From Nitrosarchaeum sp. (GTDB lineage: Archaea; Thermoproteota; Nitrososphaeria; Nitrososphaerales; Nitrosopumilaceae): a stretch of 41,580 bases of DNA. The position numbers and the translations under genes are program-made. The notes beneath the pieces were generated by a model. The model worked only from the letters and a program-made list of their open reading frames with translations, was not told where the DNA came from and did no database searches. This document shows positions 34,969-41,580 of this stretch, in pieces (positions within the stretch are counted from its first letter, which is position 1; each line of letters starts with the position of its first letter). Location: contig BGOU01000009.1 in the NCBI GenBank assembly GCA_003569705.1, forward strand, positions 1 through 41,580. The letters are read 5' to 3'.

Positions 34969-35787
34969 TTGTCATTTAATGCTAAAAAACAATTAATTGA
35001 ATTTTTATCTGAGGATATTGGCAAGGGCGACATTACAAGTGCGCTCTTACCAAAAAGAAACATTACTGCCAGAATAATATCAAGAGAAGAGGCAATCATT
35101 GCAGGAGTGAGACATGCAAAAGAAATTTTCAAATTAAAAGGATGCAATGTATTAATTGTAAAAAAAGACGGCAGCAAGATAAAACCAAATCAGACAATAA
35201 TGACCATAACTGGGGATGCCGGAAAAATTCTAACATGTGAGAGAACTGCATTGAATTTACTCACAAGAATGAGCGGTATTGCGACTCAGACGGATTATTT
35301 GGTGAGAAAAATATCAAACAAAAAAACCAAACTGTACGCAACTAGAAAGACTGCTCCAGGTCTGAGATATTTTGACAAAGAGGCAGTAGAGATTGGCGGT
35401 GGAAAAAAACACCGATTAAAACTAGATGAGATGGTTATGATCAAAGACAATCACATTGCAGTAAATGGCTCACTGTTATCTTTGATAAAAAGTGCGAAAA
35501 GAAAATATAAAAAATTTGAAGTTGAGGTTGAAAATACAGCAGATGCAGTATTGGCTGCAAAGGAAGGTGCGACAATAATTATGCTGGATAATTTTTCCCC
35601 AGAACAAATTAGAAAAACAATTCAGGTTCTTAAAGATCAGAAATTACGAAATAAAGTATTACTAGAGGCATCAGGTGGAATCAATTCAAAAAATATCGCA
35701 AAATACGGCAGTACTGGTGTGGATATTATCTCAGTAGGCAGTATCACTAATTCAGTCAAAGGAATTGACATGAGTTTAGAGATATAG
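34969..35787 (+). CDS. nadC: Nicotinate-nucleotide diphosphorylase (carboxylating)
   Basis: The 272-residue enzyme converts quinolinate and PRPP to nicotinate mononucleotide in NAD synthesis. Family blocks are SEDIGKGDITSALLP, ALNLLTRMSGIAT, YATRKTAPGLRYFDKEAVEI, GGKKHRLKLDEMVMIKDNHI and LEASGGIN with VDIISVGSIT. The start is TTG, 40 bases after spt4 on the same strand, possibly the same transcript. nadA and nadX lie just downstream on the other strand. Confidence 0.95.
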   Translation: MSFNAKKQLIEFLSEDIGKGDITSALLPKRNITARIISREEAIIAGVRHAKEIFKLKGCNVLIVKKDGSKIKPNQTIMTITGDAGKILTCERTALNLLTRMSGIATQTDYLVRKISNKKTKLYATRKTAPGLRYFDKEAVEIGGGKKHRLKLDEMVMIKDNHIAVNGSLLSLIKSAKRKYKKFEVEVENTADAVLAAKEGATIIMLDNFSPEQIRKTIQVLKDQKLRNKVLLEASGGINSKNIAKYGSTGVDIISVGSITNSVKGIDMSLEI

Positions 35788-35788
35788 A

Positions 35789-36187
35789 TTATTTTGCAGA
35801 TTCAATTTTTAATAGTAATTCAGATACGGCTTTATTTTTTGGATCAATTTCTCTAATTTTTGCACAGCACTGAATTGCCTGCTTGTGTTCGCCAAGATGG
35901 TAGTGAGAATTTGCCTTTAAAATCAACACATCAGCATCAAAAGTGGCAATCTCCAGAGCTTTTTCAAAATATGAAATGGCAGATTTGTATTTGCTTTTCA
36001 TATAGTATATTCCGCCAACAATAAACAAAACGTCATTTTCGTGAGGAATTTTTTGTAAAATCTCGGTGCCTATTTTCAAAGCGGCATCGTACTGTTTTTG
36101 CTTTACCAGTTTTCGTAGTTCTTTCTTTTTTTGACTAGTTTGTTTTCTTTCAGAGTCTTTAGGATTTTTACCAAACAAGCCGACCAA
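35789..36187 (-). CDS. TPR-repeat protein (132 aa)
   Basis: Behind a basic N-terminus (SERKQTSQKKKELRKLVKQK) lie three 34-residue TPR units (about 34-67, 68-101, 102-130), e.g. VLFIVGGIYYMKSKYKSAIS and LILKANSHYHLGEHKQAIQC. It is a small protein-protein interaction module. It converges with nadC one base apart and follows nadA on the minus strand. Confidence 0.83.
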   Translation of the reverse strand: MVGLFGKNPKDSERKQTSQKKKELRKLVKQKQYDAALKIGTEILQKIPHENDVLFIVGGIYYMKSKYKSAISYFEKALEIATFDADVLILKANSHYHLGEHKQAIQCCAKIREIDPKNKAVSELLLKIESAK

Positions 36188-36245
36188 ATCACATCACACC
36201 AAGATCATCCAAATAATATGATTAGCAAAGAAAATTAGGCTCAGA

Positions 36246-37205
36246 TTAGCTAATTGCAAGCATTCGCTCTATTGCCAAGCGGGCCTTGTCTGCGATTTTT
36301 TTTGGCACGGTAACTACATTTTTTTCTTGTACCAGTGCATCATAGACTTTTTTCAGTGTGATCATTTTCATGTATTGGCATTCTGCTTTTTCTGATGCAG
36401 GAATGAATGTCTTGCCTGGATTTTGCTGTCTCATTTTGTATAAAATTCCAGTTTCAGTTGCAACAACAAAGTTCTTTGATTTTGAATCATGCACGTGATT
36501 AAGCATTCCTTCTGTAGAAAGAATGGAAACTTTTCTGTCATCAAAACTTCCTGCTGCAACATCATACATAATTGGAGTGGTGCAGCTGCATTCAGGATGT
36601 ATTACAAATTCAGCATCTTTGAGCGAGTCTAATTTTTTTCTTATATCTTCTGCTGTGATACCTGCATGAACGTGGCATTCCCCTGCCCATATGAACATGT
36701 TTTTTCGTCCGGTAACTTTGGCAACATAAGAGCCCAAAAACATATCAGGTAAGAATAAAATTTCTTTATCCTCTGGAATTGCTTTAACTACATTTACTGC
36801 ATTTGCTGAAGTGCAACAATAATCTAATTCAGATTTTATTTCTGCAGTTGTATTTACATAGCCAACTGTGATAGCATCCGGATGCTGTGTCTTCCAGTTT
36901 CTCAACTCTTCAACAGTGATTGAATCAGATAAAGAACATCCTGCTTGCAAATCAGGAATCAGTACTCTTTTTTCAGGACAGATAATTGCAGCAGTCTCTG
37001 CCATAAAGTGCACACCACAAAACAGAATTGTCTTTTGAGGAACTTTGGCAGCTTGTCTTGATAATCCTAAAGAGTCTCCGGTAAAATCTGCAACATCTTG
37101 AACGTCTGGAATTTGATAATTATGTGCCAAGATAACTACGTCTTTTTCTTTTTTCAGACGAAGAATTTCATTTTTGAGGCTCATTTCTTGGACTAGCATT
37201 TGCAA
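36246..37205 (-). CDS. nadA: Quinolinate synthase
   Basis: The 319-residue enzyme condenses iminoaspartate with dihydroxyacetone phosphate to quinolinate. It has the family's three 4Fe-4S cysteine sites: LFCGVHFMAETA, DYCCTSANAV and HPECSCTTPIMYD, with FVATETGILYKM near the end. The start may be the Met at residue 3. It lies 87 bases after nadX on the same strand. Confidence 0.95.
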   Translation of the reverse strand: MQMLVQEMSLKNEILRLKKEKDVVILAHNYQIPDVQDVADFTGDSLGLSRQAAKVPQKTILFCGVHFMAETAAIICPEKRVLIPDLQAGCSLSDSITVEELRNWKTQHPDAITVGYVNTTAEIKSELDYCCTSANAVNVVKAIPEDKEILFLPDMFLGSYVAKVTGRKNMFIWAGECHVHAGITAEDIRKKLDSLKDAEFVIHPECSCTTPIMYDVAAGSFDDRKVSILSTEGMLNHVHDSKSKNFVVATETGILYKMRQQNPGKTFIPASEKAECQYMKMITLKKVYDALVQEKNVVTVPKKIADKARLAIERMLAIS

Positions 37206-37292
37206 ACACTCTAGCCCTCAATAGTGATTTAAAGAAACAGATCTAGTCCGGATTAATCTAAAAAACAGGCAATTACGGCAATTCTTGCCATA

Positions 37293-38111
37293 TCATGTGC
37301 CAACGGAAATACCGCTGGAGCAATATTTGCGTAGAGTTTCAATTGCAGATAAAATTGCCAGCTTGCTAGTTTTCGGATTGGTCTCATCTGGAACGTTCTC
37401 TATGGATAAAGTCATTTTTCCAAATTTTCCTTGTGCCACAATATTATGAGTATTTTTTGTAGTGTTTGGGTCTGCGACAATTTTTACCATAGTTTTTTCA
37501 CTTCCGATTCCAGCTAGACTGAGCAATGCTGCAACATTGATGTTTGCAGGAAATAATGAAACTGCATCTTTGGCTTTACCTTCAAAGATAGTTGTGAGTT
37601 TGTCTATTTTGTCCAAATCAATATCTGATGTCTCAAAGAATTTTGCACCTTTAAGTGATCTTGGATGTTTAGTGGTAGTTAGAGTTACAGAATCTAATTG
37701 GTCATGAACTGATTTGATTGCATCAAGTCCTGCAATTGCACCTGATGGCAAATAGATCGTCTTATGAAAATGCTCACATGCTTCAGATAAAATATCATAA
37801 ATGGATTCATCAAGTAATGCACCCACACTCATGATCATCAAGTCTCTTTTGTTTTGCAAAACACTGTGAGCTACATTTCTAACTGCTTCTTGTGATGCAG
37901 CTTCAACTATGATATCAACTGGGTGTGATGATAAGAGATGTGGATTTTCAACAATTTCAGGTTTATTTTTTAATTTTTGCACCAGTGCAATGGATGCATC
38001 TTTTGAAGAATCATATACGTGAGTCAAGACGCCAGGTATTTTTCCCGAATCAATTGCCAGTGCAATTTGAGTTCCAATGGCACCGCAGCCTAATAGTCCA
38101 ATTTTTTTCAA
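37293..38111 (-). CDS. nadX: L-aspartate dehydrogenase
   Basis: The 272-residue enzyme has a Rossmann start (KKIGLLGCGAIGTQIALAI) and the family block EAASQEAVR, then SGAIAGLDAI and the active-site HPRSLKGAKFFE. It makes iminoaspartate from aspartate for NadA, replacing the L-aspartate oxidase NadB. With nadA next and nadC nearby the de novo NAD route from aspartate to nicotinate mononucleotide is complete here. Confidence 0.92.
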   Translation of the reverse strand: MKKIGLLGCGAIGTQIALAIDSGKIPGVLTHVYDSSKDASIALVQKLKNKPEIVENPHLLSSHPVDIIVEAASQEAVRNVAHSVLQNKRDLMIMSVGALLDESIYDILSEACEHFHKTIYLPSGAIAGLDAIKSVHDQLDSVTLTTTKHPRSLKGAKFFETSDIDLDKIDKLTTIFEGKAKDAVSLFPANINVAALLSLAGIGSEKTMVKIVADPNTTKNTHNIVAQGKFGKMTLSIENVPDETNPKTSKLAILSAIETLRKYCSSGISVGT

Positions 38112-38167
38112 TAATTCACTAAATTTTGTATTGACTTAAGGATTTATTCTCTGCTTAATTTTTTTGA

Positions 38168-38521
38168 TTAATTTTCTTCAAATACATATGATACTGAATG
38201 TAAAATATCATCCATGTTAAACGGCTTTGAAATGTATGCCAAAGCTCCAATTTTGATACAATTTTCGATGAGTTCCATGTCATAGTGTGCAGTAATCATG
38301 ATAACTTTGGCATCTGGATTAATCTTCATAATCTGAATCAAAGTTTCCATGCCGTCTTTTTTTGGCATTGCTATGTCAAGGAATAACACATCAGGTTTAC
38401 AGAGTTGAATTTTTCCAGCGTATCAATACCATCAACTGCTTCTGATATTACTTGATGCTTGGCCTATCTCCAACATCTCCTTTAAGGTATTCCTTACTAA
38501 TTCCGAATCATCTGCAATCAT
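38168..38521 (-). pseudogene. CheY-like response regulator with two frame shifts
   Basis: A single receiver domain is split over three frames. From ATG at 38521 it reads MIADDSELVRNTLKEMLEIG. One extra base in ggccaag shifts to KHQVISEAVDGIDTLEKF, and one missing base in ttcaactc shifts to KPDVLFLDIAMPKKDGMETL. The phospho-acceptor Asp (FLDIAMP) and the conserved Lys (YISKPFN) are present. Corrected, it is a normal receiver of about 117 residues. Both changes are in two-base runs of C, so sequencing error is more likely than decay. Confidence 0.75.
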
Positions 38522-38578
38522 TATTCGTGCCAGATTGATTTCTAATAGTTACACATTACTTAAGATTTTTTAAAAGAT

Positions 38579-38810
38579 ATGAATGATCAGAAGGACTACC
38601 CACAAATCTCATGGTCAATGTATGCCCGAAAGAATCAGGGATTAAATCAAGAGGGATATTGAGACATATGAAGAAGGAATAGAACTAGAAACATGATCAA
38701 ATAAATCTACATGTAATCAGCCAAGACATGAACTAAAAGTATCTAGAATAAACCTAGATAATGGTAAGACAGGGCAGACGTTAGTAAAACAAAAAGAGTT
38801 TATCGCTTAA
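38579..38810 (+). pseudogene. Possible degraded short coding region
   Basis: Frame one gives MNDQKDYPQISWSMYARKNQ and seven more residues, then a stop at 38660. The next frame continues as RDIETYEEGIELET, stops, and reads on as open sequence to TAA 38808-38810. The helical, charged look across frames suggests a remnant or a frameshifted small gene, but no family is recognised. The rest of 38522-38913 holds only AT-rich sequence. Confidence 0.25.
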
Positions 38811-38913
38811 TTAGTTTAATTTTATTTGACATTATTTTCAATGACGAAGTGGTATCATTGTTTATTTGGCAGATGATTTTGGAAGGGAAAAAAGTTTAAA
38901 AAAAATAAAAAAA

Positions 38914-39267
38914 TTATGGGGACAAACCTATACCACTGACACGTTTATCCCATGCATCTACCATTGGATTTTGTCTTTGTTCAAGTTCTGTCAAATATCC
39001 GTTTATTTCACCTGCTGGAATGTAAAATGTTGCAGAAACGGTGCTCCCTACATTTGCATCACAGTTTGGAACAACGACTGAACGTCCAAGGCTTGATTCA
39101 CCTACACAACCATAATCAGTTACTGCAATCACTACTACATCTTCAGTTACTAGAGTTGGAACTATGTTCCAAGGAGTTATTGTGAAAACTAGTGTCACTG
39201 AAACTGCAACAGCGATAATCAACACGAATTTTAGCTGTGGTGTTTTTTTGTCTGTTATTTGTTGCAT
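38914..39267 (-). CDS. Membrane-anchored exported protein (117 aa)
   Basis: After a polar start (MQQITDKKTPQLK) there is one membrane helix (about residues 14-33). An extracellular part with two cysteines (DYGCVGESS and VVPNCDAN), probably a disulfide, and a short tail containing YIPAGEINGYLTELEQRQN follow. No family is recognised. It stands alone. Confidence 0.7.
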   Translation of the reverse strand: MQQITDKKTPQLKFVLIIAVAVSVTLVFTITPWNIVPTLVTEDVVVIAVTDYGCVGESSLGRSVVVPNCDANVGSTVSATFYIPAGEINGYLTELEQRQNPMVDAWDKRVSGIGLSP

Positions 39268-39442
39268 TTTTGCTCACCACTCTTTACATTTTATTTCTTA
39301 TAAGCTAGTGTCAATTTTATTACTAGTGCTAATTTTGATGGATTAGAAATATCATTCAGGTAATAATACCAAGTTTACGTTTATCAGTTAATTAATTCTA
39401 GTACAGTGAGCCAAAAAGTGATGCTCTAGTGGGTTTTCAGAT

Positions 39443-39658
39443 TTACAACAATTCAAGAAATTCTTTCTTTGTTAAACCACAATCAGAGATAATTTGCAAT
39501 AACAATCCTTTACCAAGTTCGCTTTTTCTTGGAATGGATGTCCATAATCCTTGTCCATTCTCAACTATAATATGACTTCCAGATTGTCTTGTTGCATAGA
39601 ATCCTTGTTTCTTTAGTGTCTTTAGAACCTCTTTCCAACCAATTATTGGAAGGCTCAA
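39443..39658 (-). CDS. hicA: HicA-family toxin
   Basis: The 71-residue protein has the HicA double-stranded-RNA-binding-like fold: LPIIGWKEVLKTLKKQGFYA, then the catalytic His in RQSGSHIIV and PRKSELGKGLLLQII. HicA cleaves mRNA. I chose the TTG at 39658 because it overlaps the hicB stop by four bases and gives the usual length; the longer frame upstream is hicB read out of frame. It is fully intact although its antitoxin gene reads as broken. Confidence 0.85.
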   Translation of the reverse strand: MSLPIIGWKEVLKTLKKQGFYATRQSGSHIIVENGQGLWTSIPRKSELGKGLLLQIISDCGLTKKEFLELL

Positions 39659-39858
39659 ATTGAAACTGTCACTAAATTGGAAGATAATTTCTTTTTGCTT
39701 TCTAAATACGATTTGGAGATTTTGATAGCTTTTTTGTATCTTCGATTGCTTCTGCTTTGTATTTCCTTGACCTCTAGCTTGAGGGATTTCAAACACCGTC
39801 CCATATAGAATGATCCATCTTTTTTTAGTAAAATGTTATAGTCTCTTTTTTCACTCAT
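39655..39858 (-). pseudogene. hicB: HicB-type antitoxin, frameshifted
   Basis: The start MSEKRDYNILLKKDGSFYMG fits the HicB partial RNase-H fold. Then the useful frame moves three times: FEIPQARGQGNT in the second, AEAIEDTKK in the third, and KAIKISKSYLESKKK back in the first. Joined, it is a normal HicB opening domain of about 65-70 residues. Three single-base changes in about 60 bases suggest either errors or real decay. The nominal frame happens to stay open to 39655. Confidence 0.75.
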
Positions 39859-39923
39859 GTTATCATATAGAATTTTCAGTATATAAAATTAGGTACAAAT
39901 GATTTTCTGACATGCTCTTAGCC

Positions 39924-40478
39924 CTAAAGAGTATGGATCTTTCTCATCTTCGTTTTGCAAATTATTCCAACAAAGGATATCCCCAGAATAATAATTGAAA
40001 ATGCTCCAAATTCAGGAATGACATGCGTTCCAATAATTTCAATATTTTTTGTGTCTTTAGGGATTATCATTCCCAATGCATATTGATCAGGAAATTTAGT
40101 GAGTTCGTATTTTGTATCTACACCATCAATTACAACTCTGTATTGCGCATTTTCTGCAGAAATTACCTCAAAGGGCAATCGTAGCCATAATGCGTTATTT
40201 GCCGGAACACTCGCCATGGTGATTTCAAGGGATTTTCTTTCTGGATTGATATTCATTGTAGATAGTTTTGGCAATTCGTCTTTCTTGTTTACATCAACTT
40301 CAAAGCTTCCCTGATACCCATAATAGATATCATATGTTTTTTCATCTACTTTTAATTGGTATTTTTCAGACGAGAGTTGTGCAATGTCCAAAGGCTGTGC
40401 AAATACATCAAAAACATGACTAGAGGCAACACCAATCAGAATCAATGCCACAACTGCAAATGCTAAAAGTATCTTCAA
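39924..40478 (-). CDS. Exported protein with PEFG-type C-terminal sorting signal
   Basis: The 184-residue protein has a signal peptide (MKILLAFAVVALILIGVASS, cleavage near VFAQ) and a beta-rich body. Near the end VIPEFG is followed by a membrane helix (AFSIIILGISFVGIIC) and a basic tail (KTKMRKIHTL). This three-part ending is the PEFG-CTERM signal known in Nitrososphaerota, thought to be processed by an archaeosortase. The body has no recognised domain. Confidence 0.85.
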   Translation of the reverse strand: MKILLAFAVVALILIGVASSHVFDVFAQPLDIAQLSSEKYQLKVDEKTYDIYYGYQGSFEVDVNKKDELPKLSTMNINPERKSLEITMASVPANNALWLRLPFEVISAENAQYRVVIDGVDTKYELTKFPDQYALGMIIPKDTKNIEIIGTHVIPEFGAFSIIILGISFVGIICKTKMRKIHTL

Positions 40479-40609
40479 ATTATTTCAAGATTAATTTCAG
40501 ATTAGGGGATATAATTAATTGCCAGATATTCATAGTTGATAATTTGTTTTTGGCATGAAAAGTATGATTCATCATCAATCTATTTAAGATTAAAAATTAA
40601 AATAAAACT

Positions 40610-41580
40610 GTGAATTTTGATTTAAAAATAGGGTATCATTTGGAATTGTATTATTTTTGGTTTTGTCTTTGGCATTATTTTTGGCAAATCCAGTAAATGC
40701 TGATGCAGATTCACCAAAAAAACAGATGAAGCGAGGAGTCGCATCAGAGGATATCACTTGCAAAGCAGGTTTTAGTTTGATGATAAGAAACAATGGATTT
40801 CCAGCATGTGTAAAATCCATGACTGCTGAAAAATTAGAAAAAACAGGGCTAGGAAAAATAATAGTTGTAAAAATGAAATTCAGAAAAGAAATTCAGAAGA
40901 GATTCAAATAGTTCCAGCATCATCTGGAAGTATAATTAATTTTTACATTACAGATGATGACTTGAATTTGGCTCATAGTGGAATAGAAACAGTATCAACT
41001 GCAGGACTGTTGGAATTTACAATCAATGGAGTTACAATCAATGGACCTTCAAGTATGATTGAGACAGGACCAGATACGGGAAAATTCTATGTGAAATTAC
41101 AATTACCAGATAAGGTTAATGGCAAACCTTTGAGTCAAAACGATATTGTTTTGATGAAATATTTGGATGCATCAGATAGATCAGGAGACAAACAAGTATT
41201 GGTAAAATCAGTTCCATTGGAAAAATCATTTGCAAAAGTGCAGACTGTTGGTGGTGGTTCTAGAATTGGACATGACTTTACTGTCAGAATTTACGAGCCA
41301 GATGCAAATTTAGATTCTCAAGATGTAGATAGGATATCTCTGAGTCAATTAGAGTACAGAGGGGAAGGTGGAATCAGAACAACACTTGCAAATCCTAGAT
41401 TTAGTGCAAACTCTGGAAATCTAATTGAAACAGGACCAAACACCAGTACCTTTGAGGTAAAAATAGAAATTCCTAGGGAGATAGATGGGAAACGGTAGAC
41501 ATTGGAGACTGGTATGAAATCAGATACATCGACAGATCAACACCTTCAGGTACAAATGAGAAAATAATTTTGAAAGGAAA
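40610..41580 (+). pseudogene. Repeat-domain surface protein, frameshifted and cut by the window end
   Basis: Starting at GTG 40610, adding one A near 40624-40628 yields a signal peptide (MNFDLKNRVSFGIVLFLVLS, ending VNADADS). A CKAGFSLMIRNNGFPACVKS segment follows. Adding one A near 40855-40859 joins it to IVPASSGSIINFYITDDDLN, and one more A near 41489 lets it run off the end. Two tandem Ig-like domains of about 100 residues share the pattern IETGP-T--F-VK---P, as in large thaumarchaeal surface and S-layer-type proteins. The uncorrected pieces are 40657-40911 and 40962-41498. Confidence 0.7.

Overview
The window is AT-rich and reads as a chromosomal segment of an ammonia-oxidising archaeon of the Nitrosopumilus/Nitrosarchaeum type (Nitrososphaerota). 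The evidence is: archaeal information-processing genes (RNA polymerase Rpo7, Spt4, aEF-1beta, Pth2, archaeal-type TruD, a two-domain Cdc48); archaeal metabolic genes (GTP-dependent dephospho-CoA kinase, geranylgeranyl reductase, pyruvoyl arginine decarboxylase, H+-pyrophosphatase); a copper-rich electron-transfer set (a membrane protein with two cupredoxin domains and a multicopper oxidase); and a secreted protein ending in a PEFG-type sorting signal. Starts are a mix of ATG, GTG and TTG, and several TATA boxes sit where leaderless transcripts would be expected. Genus is an inference, because no marker gene such as 16S is present.

Layout. 0-4 kb: a broken membrane protein, a membrane-anchored secreted protein, arginine decarboxylase, a CPBP-type intramembrane protease, tRNA-Thr and a 52-residue CxxC-x17-CxxC zinc protein. 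4-7.6 kb: a DsbA-like thioredoxin protein, a DEAD-box helicase with a Gly/Arg/Ser/Tyr tail behind a leader that can form two exclusive hairpins, and a stand-alone Lrp effector domain. 7.6-17 kb: mostly small lineage-specific proteins, with a DUF255 protein, a zinc alcohol dehydrogenase, a P-loop kinase, a duplicated zinc-domain protein with a repeat linker, a YwbE-like protein and a GIY-YIG-like zinc-ribbon protein. 17-25 kb: TruD, a beta-propeller protein, Pth2, geranylgeranyl reductase, a zinc ribbon/aEF-1beta/Cdc48 cluster and haem o synthase. 25-32 kb: the cupredoxin protein, a JAMM protease, a RelBE-type toxin-antitoxin pair with overlapping palindromic operators, H+-PPase, an SprT-like protease and the multicopper oxidase. 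32-38 kb: dephospho-CoA kinase, Mrp, Rpo7-Spt4 and a de novo NAD group (nadC, nadA, nadX). 38-41.6 kb: a response regulator, a HicBA pair, a PEFG protein and the start of a repeat-domain surface protein.

At least seven loci carry one-base frameshifts. Most are in short base runs, and shifting frame restores a coherent protein each time. They concentrate at both ends of the window. This looks more like homopolymer sequencing error in a draft assembly than real gene decay, and it affects any reading of the broken genes. The most interesting biological candidates are the switch-like leader of the DEAD-box gene, the CxxC-x17-CxxC family with a helicase-like low-complexity linker, the GIY-YIG-like zinc protein, the repeat-palindrome-repeat region before the multicopper oxidase, and the HicA toxin whose antitoxin reads as broken.
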